Assembly (NCBI GenBank): GCA_002682825.1
Contig: NOKP01000026.1
Coordinates: 186,001-250,000 of the forward strand
Direction: 5' to 3'
DNA: 64,000 nucleotides
Source of the DNA: Neonectria sp. B-13
Lineage: Eukaryota; Ascomycota; Sordariomycetes; Hypocreales; Nectriaceae
How positions within the stretch are numbered: the stretch's first letter is position 1; each line of letters begins with the position of its first letter. Below the pieces are notes generated by a model. The model had not been told where the DNA came from. It did not search any database and was given only the letters and a program-made list of their open reading frames with translations. The position numbers and the translations under genes were made by a program. Shown piece after piece: positions 9,610 to 21,800 of this stretch.

Positions 9610-11131
9610 GGTAATGGTGATGATGAGGATGCTGATAAGAAGAATGCATGACAATAAGAAGGATCGAGACTTACCCTGACCTTGTGCATATTTTATACCT
9701 GCGAGGCCGCAAACCTGATGCCATTTTGTGTTGCCGGTTTGTCTTTGCTTGGAGGTTTGATGAAGATGTCAGCAAGCCACGAGGGATGCGATGGCGAATG
9801 ACCAGCACGCCACAACCACAAACACCAAACTCTGTAGGGCTGAACCGGGACATGCATATTCTTCCATGGGCATTGCATATCATCTAGGCACCACTGCATT
9901 TTGAAGGCGTACAAGGCGTCTGATGTGCCGATTGAGGAGAGTGTGAGAGAGCTTGTAACAGCCAAGCAGCATCTCAGAAGCGCCCCACTAACTGCCGTGT
10001 TTGGACACATGCATTTCATCAAACTGAGATAATAGTGAGTCAGGTCGCGGGATATATTACAAGCTCCTGGATATGCGTGTGATGACTGTTTCTAGGTCAA
10101 GAGACCCAATATTGCGTCTTCACAGACTTTCAAACATAATTGAAAAAAGTTGAATACCATTTGAGTACAAAAAAAACCGATCCGAAGGTTCTCTGAGGCT
10201 CACAGGTACCAAGTGCTCTAACAAAGCCGTTGCATCAGTCGTCTAGCATCCAGATCCTCTAGCCAATGATACAGCCCCAATACTTGACTCAGCATGCTAT
10301 TCTTGGGTTGCCTCAGCCCACTGCTATTCTGCCTAGCAGCTCTCCCCCAGATCTGTCGTGCTCTCGTTCTCGCTCTTCCTCTTCTTCTTCTGCCTCGTCC
10401 CTCCTTCATCCCTCCCATGCTCCAGACATGAGCACTCAACGAGTGGCCTGTTTGGTAAAGACATTTTCTACTCGGCACATTGTCGTGATTGCTTCTCAAG
10501 GCTTCCAGTGAAGCTACCCTTGGCTCTTTTCATGTCATCATTCAGATATTCCCAAAATGGAAGATCCGCCTTGCTGGGTGCTGGCAAGCTGGTTCGCGCC
10601 CCAGACAGCGTGCGATTCGCCTTGAGGATGCTAGTCCATGTCCGCAAATTGAGAATCCGTGGACCTGGGTACAAGTGACCTTTCTTCCTCACCAGTTTCT
10701 ACATGTGTGCCCATGCGCGGTCTCTCTCTTCCTCTCTCTCACTCACACACACACCCTCTCTCTCTCTTTCTCCCCCTCCATCTGTCTGGCAGTCCGAGTA
10801 TAAGTATCTCGCCATCCCCCTCCTTTCTACCCTGCTCCGACATGTCTGACATCCTCTTCCCTCTCACTTCATCTTTCCCCTTCGTCTTCTCTTCTACACA
10901 TCTCACCTCGGTGTAATACTCTTGTCCATCTACACTGAGTACAACGCCGCCACCGTCGTTGTCCTCCACGACGTCGCTATCGCTTGACGGAGTGCTGGCC
11001 GTGCAAGCCCCTCCTCTTGACAGACATATCTTGCCTCCCACTTCGTCATCTACGGCTTGACGCCTTGAGACTACTACCTGAGTCTTACCTCTGCCCATAT
11101 CCACATCTCATACTCTTGGTTTCTCTCAGCC
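9610..11131. other. 1.5 kb divergent intergenic region with a pyrimidine-rich tract
   Basis: No gene is supported. The right 430 bases are strongly pyrimidine-rich, with a (CT)n/(CA)n run at about 10721-10775 followed by more C/T-rich sequence up to the ATG at 11132. Such CT tracts are common in fungal promoters and 5' leaders, so this is probably the promoter and leader of the DUF4139 gene. The left part belongs to the minus-strand gene ending at 8716. Confidence 0.55.
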
Positions 11132-13689
11132 ATGGACGTCACACACAGCGTCGAGTACAAGATCCGTGACCTGGGCACTCGTGCCGTCACGCTCTTTCCC
11201 ACCCAGGCTCAGATCCAACGAGACATCAAGGATGTCCCTCTGAGAGTAAGCTCTTTCTCACTCGGCCTATGTCGCTCTCCTGCTAAACACTACCCCTCCA
11301 GCCAGGCGTCAACGAGATCGTTGTCGTAGGCCTCAGTCCCACCGTCAACAAAGACTCCATCAAGGTTGAGGGCAGCGGCTCTGCCACTATTGTTGGCATC
11401 ACTGTCGAGTCCCTCCCTAACCGGGAGCGGTATGATGAAGTATACCCAGACTCGGACACGGACATCTCTGATGAGGATGACGATGATGATGACGCCGAGG
11501 AAGGCCCAGAACAACCCGGCTTGAAGGAGGTCACCTTGAAGCTCGTTGAGCTCTGTGACAACTTGACCCGGGCTCAAGACTTCATTGCTAATGCCGATGA
11601 ACGCATCAAAGTACTCAACATGTACTGCGGATCTCTCGATAAGAGGGAGGGTGTGGACATCCAGGATATCCTGTCCACCTACAAAAAAGAACGCGAGAAG
11701 GCGCACGCAGATCGCATGACTGGTTGCACCGAGGAGCGAGATCTCAACGTGGCAATTAACAAGACTTCCCAGGAGCATGCCCGACTGCTCAAACAAGACC
11801 AGAAGCTCAAGGCCAAAGCATTCAAAGCACAAGCCAAGATCCAGAAGATCAAAAACAAGAAGCACCAGCAGCGCATGATGCGTCAGCAGGAGCGCATCCA
11901 AGAGAAGATGCGGATCCGCGCTGAGCGAGAACGCGTCTGGGCCAATACCTGCTGGACCGTCAATATCCAGCTCGAGGTGAACTCCTCCTTCACCCCAATG
12001 TCCTCGCGCCGTGGCTCCGTCTCCAGTGAAGTCGACGTTTCTCGGGAGGTGAGGAGGTCACCCAGCAGGACCATGGACCTCGACGAGCCCATGTCATGCG
12101 ACCTAGTGCTCTCCTATGTTACCAGCTCAGCCTACTGGACCCCAAGTTATGACCTCCAGCTATCCACGCCCACCAGTACGGGCTCGCTGTGCTTTGACGC
12201 CTGCCTCAACAACACCACGTCGGAAACCTGGGAGAACTGCAAAATCACCCTTTCCACGTCTCAGGCGGCCTTCTCCGGTGTCAATGACGCGGCGCCTATC
12301 CTCAGGCCTTGGCGCATCAAGATGGCGCCGAAGGGCGCTGCGCCCAAGGTGTCCGATATCACCAACAGTTGTCAGGAGCTACGGGAGCGGATACTGTACC
12401 TGCAGAGGAACAACGGTGGCATCATCGAGCCAAGATCGAACGCATTTGGCAGTTCCAGCACCCAGCTCCAGGACTACCAGATGCAGCTCATGTTGTTGGA
12501 GCAGCAGAACAAGAAAAGGTTGCAAATGGCAAGACAGGAGCAGGACCAGCTGCCTCAGATACCCCAGGGTCAGGCGCAAATGCCACAGCAAATGCAACAG
12601 CAGCAAATGCAACAGCAGCAAATGCAACAGCATCAAATGCAACAGCAGCATAGTCAACAGCAGCAAATGCAGCAGCAGCAAATGCAGCAGCAGCAAATGC
12701 AACAGCGGCAAGTCCAGCAAGTCCAGCAGCTTAGACAGCAACAAATGCAAATGAACCCACAGCAATTCCAAAACTTTGCAGCCCAGACGCCACAGCCACA
12801 GGCGCAACGGTCACCGCCACAGCCCCAAGCCGCCGGAATGGTCCCGCCATGGCATGTTGAGGCTCTCGAGGCAGTACCCGTGGACTTCTCAGGCGCGCCC
12901 TTGGACGCCCAGCCCGCCCTGGACTTCCATGAGTCTCTCGTGGAAGAGACAGGCCTCACCACGACGTACGACCTCCACGGGCTCAAGACTCTGATTCCCA
13001 AGTACACGCCCACCAAGCAGCGCGTTGCCCGCGTCAACTTCACCAACGTCTTCTTCGGCCACACCGTCGTGCCCAAGTACCATGCCATGGCGTATCTCAG
13101 GGCCAGGCTCAAGAACAACAGCCGCTGGACCCTGCTGAAGGGCCCTGGCAGCTTGACCTTGGACGGCAGCTTCATGGGACGGGTCACGATCCCACGGTGC
13201 AGCTCCGGCGACACCTTCCCGCTTAGCTTGGGCGTCGACCCGGCCATCAGGATTATATACCCGAAGGCTGAGGTCCAGCGTTCTAAGACGGGCATGTTCA
13301 GCAAGGATGATTGCTCCGTGTATGTCCGTAGCATCACGCTTCGCAACACGCGAGCCTCGGCCAAGCCCGTCAACATGCTCGTCCTGGACCAGGTCCCCGT
13401 GTCCGAGGACGATCGGCTGCGGGTTGACCTCGTCTCTCCAAAGGGCCTGACGCTCGAGGGTCCGCGAGTGCCCTCTGGTACGCCCGGGCGCGACCCGACG
13501 ACGGACAAGGACTGGGGCAAGGCCACGGTTCGTCTCAAGAAGGGCGGCAATCTGTGCTGGGAGGTCAACCTGGAGTCGGGCAAAGCGGTCAAGCTGAGCT
13601 TGGAGTACACGGTTTCGCTGCCGACTGGGGAGGTTGCCGAGGACTGCGCGAAGACTCCCCGTAGACTCTCGGGCTCCTCCTCGGACTAA
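11132..13689 (+). CDS. DUF4139 (mucoidy-inhibitor-A-like) protein with Gln/Met-rich insert
   Basis: Two exons are inferred: 11132-11245 and 11302-13689 (GTAAGC donor, TCCAG acceptor, in phase), giving 833 residues. The N-terminus has the DUF4140-like pattern (VEYKIRDLGTRAVTLFPTQAQIQRDI, then PGVNEIVVVGLSPTVNKDSIKVEG). It is followed by an acidic run (DISDEDDDDDDAEE), a long coiled coil (about residues 110-250) and a DUF4139 beta-rich domain (ALLSYVTSSAYWTPSYDLQ-like region, CLNNTTSETWENCKITLSTSQ). This domain is interrupted by a QQM-repeat stretch at about residues 465-520 and resumes at TTTYDLHGLKTLIPKYTPTKQRV. The family is found in bacteria and eukaryotes and its role is poorly understood. 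There is no signal peptide or membrane segment. The region upstream is pyrimidine-rich. Confidence 0.85.
12580..12750 (+). repeat. CAGCAAATG-type codon repeat encoding a Gln/Met tract
   Basis: Repeated 9-nt units (CAG CAA ATG with CAA/CAG variants) encode about fifteen Gln-Gln-Met-like triplets inside the DUF4139 domain. The third-base variation shows that the tract is not a fresh microsatellite expansion, but its length could still vary between strains. Confidence 0.85.
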
Positions 13690-14105
13690 ACCATAGGAAT
13701 GGACGATCCAGTTAGTGCTCTGCGGTCTGGAACCGCTACCGGTTTCTTTTGTTGGATTTGGAAGGCAAATTGATGTTCTCTCTTTGGTAATGCAATGCTT
13801 GTTGATTTGGTCATGGAGGGTGGTAATCTCTGTTTACTAGTAGCTAAATGTACCTTCAAGTGGGTTAAGAGAATTCGTATGCTCATATCTAAACTTCTGT
13901 GCGACTCCGGGTTGGATTGTTCCCTCCTACTGCAACATCGACCCGGGTCTTGCCATTTGGGACGCCATTTGGGACGCCCTCTGGGGTTGTAGGAAAAGGC
14001 CTGCTCTTCGCTTCATCCAAACCCAGCGCGGTCTGACGCCACCAACGACTTGGTGAAGTTAGCTCGCCTCTTACTTCTTGACGAGCCTCCAACCTCTACG
14101 TGCAG
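13690..14105. other. Convergent intergenic region
   Basis: About 415 bases between converging stop codons. It should hold both polyadenylation regions. No further gene is seen. A short direct repeat of GGGACGCC occurs at about 13959-13980. Confidence 0.5.
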
Positions 14106-15179
14106 CTATCTTCTGCCCGCGTCTCTATCGCTATCTCTCTCCAGCCTGTCGCGCTCTCTCTCTCGCTCGGCCCATCTAGCTATATACCCCGGGTTCAGCG
14201 GATCCTCCGCGTCCCTCGCATCCTGCCACTCGCGCATGAACTGGCGCAAGTCCAGCATCTCGCGGGTCGTGTTGAGACTCGCTTCCATGTCCGGGTCCAG
14301 GTAGAGGTCGTCGTCCATCAGCGTCGCGGCGGTGTACTGCTCCTGCTGCGACAGGATCGGCGGGCGCCAGGGCGTGTAGCGTCCGGACGGGCCCGTGGAA
14401 AGAGGAGGCCACCGCCGCGATGGCTCGGAGTTGAGGGTCGGCATGGGGTCCACGTACTGCGAGAAGGCCGAACGCCGCGTATAAGGATCGGCCATTGCGA
14501 ACAGCTCGGGATCTGTTTGGACGCCTCGCGAGCGGTTGCGTGGATGCTCTTCCCGGTCGGCGGTCGGTCTTGGTAGTTCACGGAGCTCAGTTGGTCCTCC
14601 CGCTAGTCGTCGACATGTAGTACAGAAGGGGGCTTCGCCTGGTCTGAGGGGGTCTTCGCAGATGGCGCAGACGCTACGGGAGGACGCTTGTGCGTCGCCA
14701 GAGGGACTTCGGCCTGCGAGGTTATTTCCAGAAGAATATTGCTGTTCACGGCTGAAGGGAGTTCGACCTGCGAAGTTATTCCCAGAAAAGCCAGAGGGCG
14801 TTCGGTCTGAAAGGTCATTGCGAGGAGAAGAGTGCCGTGCACCACTGAAGGGAGTTCGTCCAGCCCGATTACTACCAGGAGAAGGATACCGTTCGCCGCT
14901 GGGAGTGTCTCGGCCCGCGAAATTATTCCCAGAAGAAGAGAGCTGCCCTCCGCCAGAGGGAGTTCGGCCTACGTTATTCCCAGATGTAGACTGCTGTCTG
15001 CCGCTGAAACGAGTTCGGCCAGCTCGGTTGTTCCCAGAAGGATCCCGTGCACCGCTGGTAGTGCCTCGGCCTGCGAAGCTATTTCCAGAGCCAAGATAAA
15101 ACTGCTCGTCGTCATCGTCATCGGAGGGAGGGTTATAAATATCTCCATAAAAGCCGTAGGGTGGATCCATGCCGTCCAT
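14106..15179 (-). CDS. Low-complexity repeat protein with a Cys-rich (RING/zinc-ribbon-like) module
   Basis: A single exon encodes 357 residues starting MDGMDPPYG. An acidic start (SDDDDDEQ) is followed by about ten degenerate repeats built on SGNN-x-AGRTPSG/FSG, rich in Gly, Arg, Ser and Asn. Next comes a compact Cys module, CAICEDPLRPGEAPFCTTC, with two CxxC pairs that could bind zinc. The C-terminal part is charged and helical (MEASLNTTREMLDLRQFMREWQ) and ends in an Arg/Glu/Asp-rich tail. I recognise no family. The two CxxC pairs are too few for a RING finger, so half a treble clef or a zinc ribbon is more likely. The protein probably contains much disorder. Confidence 0.62.
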   Translation of the reverse strand: MDGMDPPYGFYGDIYNPPSDDDDDEQFYLGSGNSFAGRGTTSGARDPSGNNRAGRTRFSGRQQSTSGNNVGRTPSGGGQLSSSGNNFAGRDTPSGERYPSPGSNRAGRTPFSGARHSSPRNDLSDRTPSGFSGNNFAGRTPFSREQQYSSGNNLAGRSPSGDAQASSRSVCAICEDPLRPGEAPFCTTCRRLAGGPTELRELPRPTADREEHPRNRSRGVQTDPELFAMADPYTRRSAFSQYVDPMPTLNSEPSRRWPPLSTGPSGRYTPWRPPILSQQEQYTAATLMDDDLYLDPDMEASLNTTREMLDLRQFMREWQDARDAEDPLNPGYIARWAERERERDRLERDSDRDAGRR

Positions 15180-15866
15180 GTCGGCGGCTGTTAGTTTTAC
15201 CTACCACGGGAATACAAACGTCGTTAATTGCAAGTTGGTTAATATAAGGAGCTAACGGTGCCCTCTTTTCTTTTCTCGTATGAGCGATAGCGATATTGCT
15301 TTGTGTTATTTGTGTTTGCGTAGGGAAGAGGTTCGCGGTGGCTTGTTACACCGCGGTTGTAAGCGGTTTTATAGTGCCGCATCAGGGAAGCGACAGTCAC
15401 CGTGATGGCCTGCGGTCGTGAATAAAAGTTGCGTTTGCGTAATCTATCATGTTTGTCTTGATTCACAGACTGTGTTGAGTGAGCGTGTTGTCCGTGAGTG
15501 TCACGTAGTGAGTGTATTTGCATGGCCAGGTGACGACAACGGGGCGCTAACCAACAGTAAGCAATGGGGAGTTTGCAGGCTGCTTGTAAATGAATCCAAA
15601 TCAAAGTAGGACCAGACAGCGCAAAGGGAGATGAAGGAAACAAGAGGTTGAGAGCAACTGGGCAATGGAAGGAAGATGTGAATAAATGACAACATATTCG
15701 ATGCTATCAAACGCGTAACATCCTGGGCAACACACATAAACCCCGTCCCCAAACAAAACTCCACGCTTCGTCTCGCTGTAAATGCCCCAGATTCCGGCCA
15801 TGTAATCTCCGGTACGTCAATCTTAATACAGCAGTTTCATGTACAGTCTTCCCGTGGCGTCGTAAA
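15180..15866. other. Intergenic region, no gene seen
   Basis: About 690 bases between two minus-strand genes, moderately AT-rich. I see only short, non-protein-like frames. It is the likely promoter of the repeat-protein gene and the 3' region of the NLR-like gene. Confidence 0.5.
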
Positions 15867-18800
15867 TCACTCGTCGATACTGCTCATCAGCTCCCCGATT
15901 CTCCTCGTCGGGCGGATCACCTTGCTGACCAACTTCTGCAGCTGCCTCCTCTTCCGCATTGCTCGGCGCTCGTACACCATGAACGGTATCTCTGTCAGGA
16001 CGTAATGAAGCGGCACAGCCGCAAAGAGGAACGCCAGCGGTGCCAGGAACTCATAAGCGTCTGACAGCGGTTCAACCGGGTCCATTCCTCGCCTTGGTCG
16101 AAGCAGATCTGGCATAGTATCTGCGTCAGGACCTCCTGGGAAAGCTCGTGCGAGTCCATCATACTCCAGCTTCCAAGGTTCAGTCGAGAATATCCACTTG
16201 GCGAGGCCGTCTGGCGTCCGTTCCAGAGTAAAGGTCCTCAACACCGCGTCCAGAAACTCCCGCAGTTGCTCCTCTGTCAACTCCGCGTATTCGTCTTTAG
16301 CAGGAAGATGGATCAGCGCTGTCGCCTCTTCATCGTCGTCTTCAACTTCGCCTTCCTCAGGACTCCAATCGGACAAGGCGTGTCGCAACCCATCGGGCAA
16401 TGGGTCTTCAAACGCATCACGCTCCGAGATCTTAGTCGGAGATGTTAGCGTCTCAGCCTCGATCGCCTCAGGCGCCATAGCAGCACCGGTATAGATATCC
16501 ACTTGAGGAGTCCCCTCATCATGTGCTTCTTCCTCGTGCTTCTCTTCCTCGTGCTTCTCTTCCTCGTACCTCCCATCCTCAGATTCCTCATCTTCAATTG
16601 CTTCCTCAACAAGCGCATCCAGACTAGCTTCATGGTTGCCAATCTGCTCATGCCCCTCCCCTCCATCATCTGACCCTGACTCCGACCCTGACTCTGGCTC
16701 TGACTCTGATTCCTCTGCGATATCAGACAGAGCTTCCGCACGAACAATCTCGACAGAGTCTAAAGAGCCTCTTCGACCCCATAATGGCTTCAGAGCCTCG
16801 TGCGAGGTCCCAGGCAGCCTGACCGGGTAGTAGACATGGTACTGGCACGTCCACATGCGGTATCCCAGCTTCGGATATCTGTTCACACAGTTTAGGCACA
16901 GATCTGTGTTGCAGCAGGTCCTACAAGTGTAGCGCACGCTCGCAATCAGGTCCAGACAGAGACGACAGTGTACTTGGTGCTCCAGAAACAGCGGCGTCAT
17001 CTCCACGGCCTCGACGCTGCGTTGCAGGGCTATTTGAGCAAAGCTATACGCTGAAAGCTGCAGGAAGAACTTCCCCAGTCGCTCCCATCGCGGACCACGG
17101 AGGGCAAAGTCGTCGAGAAGGCTCTGTGCATCTTTTCGGATGGTCTCAATGCAGTGCTCCCAGGATGGCTTGCGCTTGATGTCGATGCGAGTGGAGTCGT
17201 TGGCATTGTTCCCAAACATGTCTCGATTCTCGGTGAGAAAGGCCTCAAGCTCGGGAGTCTTGGCTGCAGCAATAATCATGCTCGGCATGGGATGGCTTCC
17301 AGCCTGCTGTGCAATCTGCAATGCGCCTCGGCCATACACGTCAAGTTGGGTGAGATCTGTGCTCTTGTGCTGAAGCAGAGCCTGGAGCGAGTGCTTCTCG
17401 CGGTATCGAATGGCCTCCGCGAGCGGGAACTCTCCAGTGTTGCAACGCCTGTTCGCATCTGCGCCACGTTCGAGCAGAGTCCTGATGATCTTGTCATAAC
17501 CGTGCATCACCGCGAAGAAAATGGGCGTTTTGCCGTCATCTCTTGGGATATCAACATCCATGTCGGGATGCTTCTCTAGAACCCGGTCCAAAATCTTGGC
17601 GGAGCCACCGTCGATGATTCCGGCCGTGAGATTCTCACCCGTAGTGAGAACAACGTCGGACTTCACGCCCTTCTCCAGTAAATAGTCCACCATATCGTCT
17701 CTTCCTTCCACACACGCGTAGTACAGGGGCGTTCTCTGTTTCAAATCGCAGACTTCCAAATTCGGGTCCTTGGCTACAGCAAGAATAGCCTCCAGGACCT
17801 TGATGTCACCGCCCTCAGCAGCTGCATGGATCATTGTCTTGCCGTTGTTGATCTTGGATTGCAGCTTGTAGTCAGGGTTCGCGCCCTTGCTGAGTAGGAG
17901 CTCAACGATCTCCAGTCTTCCACCAAGTGCGGCCTGGAGCAGCGGCGTGCCATACCATCCCCACTCGAAGTTGATCAATTCGTCCTCCCCGTTATCGACC
18001 ACTTCGAAGAAGGTCTCAACAACGTCTAAGTATCCCTCCAAACATGCCGTATGGAACGGGCTCGACTCCTTCGGGTGCTCAGGAAATGGATCAGCCCCTC
18101 GCTTCAGCAGCTCTATCATGACATTCTGGCGTTTTCCATGGGCGGACAGCTGCAATGGTGTGTTTGAAAGACGCTGCCCGCTGCGAAGGTTGGGATCTGC
18201 TCCATGGTCAATGAGGCAGCTCACCATGTCCAAATCTCCATAAGTAGAGGCGATACCGAGTGCCGTTTCTCCAGTCTCGCCCTTTGCGTCGACATTTGGA
18301 AAAGTCCGGCCAGCCAAGAGTATCTTCAAGAGGTCAAGGTTTCCAATATCAGCGGCAATGAGAAGGGGCGGCTCATATGCTGGACTATCGGGGTTCGCCC
18401 CATGATTGACGAGGAGCTCGACCACGGCAGGCCTGTTTGCATCCGTCGCCACGAAGAGGGCTGTGCGATTCCGCTCGCTCTCTGCTTCGATGTTGCACCC
18501 TGCGCGTATCAATTGCTTGCAGGCATCCACATTGCCTCGCGCGGCCGCGATATGCAATGGGGCTGACATGTTCGGTAATGGGCATTCGAACTTAGCGCCA
18601 GCACCCAAAAGTGCCTTCAGTATCGAGTTATGGCCACACTCTGCAGCTAGTGCAACGGGCGTGGCTTTGGGGGTACGAATTGGTGGATCGTTCAGGTTTG
18701 CACCCCGTTTGATCAGCTTCTTGATCACACTCTCCAACCCACGCCAGCACGCGTTGTGGATAATGCGCTCGCCGTCCCACACTTGGTCTACATCGATGTG

Positions 18801-21800
18801 TGGCAGTAGAAGCTCCAGGACTTCGTGACTGCCAAGCCTACTCGCTAAGAAAGCTGGTGGCTGTCCTGTGGTCATTGGGGCCGTGACGTCGGGGTAATAA
18901 TCAAGTAGAATCTTGGCGTATTCGTCATGGTTCTTCCCCACTACCACTTCCAGCGGCGTATGACCAGATTCGGCGGGGATGTTTGGGTTTGCGCCATACT
19001 TGAGAAGAAGCTCAACGACTTCCCCCGAGTTGGAATGGAGGGCAGAGTATAGGGCAGTCTGGCTCCAATCATCGGCGTGGTCAATGTCGGCGCCAGCTTC
19101 GAGAAGGAGAGACACGCCTTTAATCTCGCCTGATGCCGCGGCCAGGATAAGCGGTGTTGCGCCGTCGTCGTCTGGGAGATTGATGTCATTCACATATGGC
19201 AGCATCACCTCGAGTGATTTTCCCGTCTGGGCCGCAGCGTAATGGACGGCTGTGGTGCCGTCCCAAACCTCGTTGATCATGGCTTTGAAGTCGGCCAGAC
19301 TATGGCCCGTTGACCTAGGAGCCAAGTAAGGCACATTGCTGAGGAATTTGTGAAAGAGCTGTCGCGGAGTGGATTCCAATGCATCGAAAAAGAGTTCTCT
19401 CAGGATACAATCAACATCCCATTGGGCGAGGATGACCAAAGGAGGTTTTGGGCTGTCTAGTGGAGGAGGTTGACTCGCCCTCAGACTTGTCCCTGATGAC
19501 GAGCTCGCAGAGGAAGATTCCCCGTCGCTATCTTCGCCACGGTCGCTATCAGACGCACTGGCTGAGGATGCTGAATCTGAATTTGATAAATCCGATCGGG
19601 CCCGGGAGACCACGGATGCGCTCCTTGACGAGAACTCGGACGACACACCAGATGGCGTCGGAGGGGGTGGAAGACTTGATGGCCCCGCTCGCTTGGGCAT
19701 CGAATACAGCTGCCAATTCCTGCCATTATCAGAGCAGATGAAGTCCCAAAGATCCCACGCTTTCGGGATAGCGGCTGCGCCAGCATGTCTCCAGTGGTAT
19801 CCCATCCAGGGACAGGCGTAGTCCATTAATGGATAGCGCGAGTCGACTTGGTATCTGCGATTTCGGAGGCTGCGATACCGTCCGCTGAATTCCAATACCT
19901 CCTCCCAGTTCAGCCCAGACAGATACTGAAGACAGATTTCTGCAAAGGCCTCGTGGATCAAGCTGACCTCGTAGGTGTTGATGATGAAGTCGTACAAGGT
20001 CTGATGGAGAAGCTCAAGCGTGCCCTCGCCTCCAAACTTAACCAGCCGTTGGCACATTCTCGTAAGATCCCCAATCAGGTCGTAGTTTTCGGTGATTTCG
20101 GGGTTTTGCATGCGCAGTATCTCTCGAGCCTCCCTCACGCGGATTGCTCGCTTAGCGATGCAGAGAATTTGGACCAGCCTGAACAAGTCTGGCCGTTCTG
20201 CTTCGAGGCGATCCATGTCTTGCTGATAGATGGCTTCCATTGTAGAAGGGCAACTTGTGACTAACGTGAAGACCGAATTGGCCCCAGTATCTTTGATAAG
20301 CCACAACTCTTTAAGAACCGAAGCTGCAAACAGGAAGCTACCGTTGGAGCGCTCAACGATGACTGCTGATACAGATGTGACAGCAATTGTAGCGATTTGG
20401 CGTGCCATTATAATGCGGTCAACTTCCTCGTCCACGACACGTTGAATGTCAGCTTCCACGGTTTCGGATGTGACCTCAATGTGAGAGTTTGCGAGGGCAA
20501 AGCCACGGATGGAGTCGGCCATGCGAGACGTTATGAGCACCTTCAGGTTCGATTTCGATCCTTCACGACGGAAGATACTGTCGAGTCCACGAAGCAGTCT
20601 AAGAATAAAGACGTCCTCACACTGATCAAGTCCATCAATGATGAGGTATGCCGGGACGCCGTTTTGATCCATGACAAGGGTCTGGACGACTTCCATCAAG
20701 TGGTTGAACCTTTTGTCAAGGTCATTTTCGACGACGGTGTGGGTTTTCTGGCGATCGGGTATAAAATTCTCCAACAGGGAGGTCAGCTTCTGTCTCACCG
20801 GTCGCGATATGGTCCTCTGCTTGCTCAGAAGAGACCTGACCACGAGGTCTAGGATTGGCGGGTTCACGCGAGAACTCTCTAAGCTGTCGCAGTAAAATGA
20901 AACGACAAGATTTGCTTCAGCGTCTTCGGTATTTGGCTTCTCGATAACGCTCTGGATGTATTTCGCCAGGTTTGACTTGCCACAGCCCGGATTTCCTGTG
21001 ATGAAAAGCATGGAGCCTTCGTCGCTCTCTTTCCAATCCATGAACTTCGGATCAGTTGATATCCATTGGCACGTTTGCCAGTGGGGAGGCTCGCGGTCAA
21101 GGCCCCTGTTCTCGGGAGTAACTGTTCTTAATTGACGGGTATAGTCGACAAACTCTCTTGGATCTTTGAACGATTAGTACGACGAGACAACCATCTCGGA
21201 GAGGTGCATACCAATGCTCTCGGCAACATCACGGGTCTTCAATGGGGATACAGTGCTCTCCTGCTGAGACGGGGTTTCGTCGGCAATACGGCTCCGTACT
21301 TCCTTCAAAATCTCATCCGCACTCGAACGGATTATTGAGGCTCTCGACGGTTTAACACCTTTCTGTGCTACCTCATGTCGACGTCGAGATGGCACAACCT
21401 GTCGCGTACGCGTAGGTGTCGGCCTGGACAAGTCAGTGAAAATTCAAGATACCTTGACGAATTTGCTTACTCCGAGGCGGTCTCTTCATCTGTCCAAGTT
21501 GGTACTTTGAGCAGCTTCTGAGGAGGGGCTGTCGCCTTTCTCACTAGCCTCTGCACCTCGCCCCAGAACAGCTCAAACCGAGGCTCATTCGGGGAACGGA
21601 ATTTTGACAACCCAGAGTGGTGGCAGTTCAGGTCAATGTTATCCACACCCTGGAGAACTGCAGACCATTGCGGAACAATCTAGTGAGGTCAGTACCGTTG
21701 CAGCAAAGGAACCGTATTCTCGGGGTACCCACGATCTCGGACCCACTGGGTAGGCGTTGCGGATGTGACTCGTAACAGCAAAGAAGCTCGATAGACCGGT

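Noticed and set aside
12654..13610. 318-codon minus-strand frame with Cys-rich end
   Set aside because: Antisense to the DUF4139 gene. The Cys/Leu-rich part is simply the reverse of the CAG/CAA repeat.
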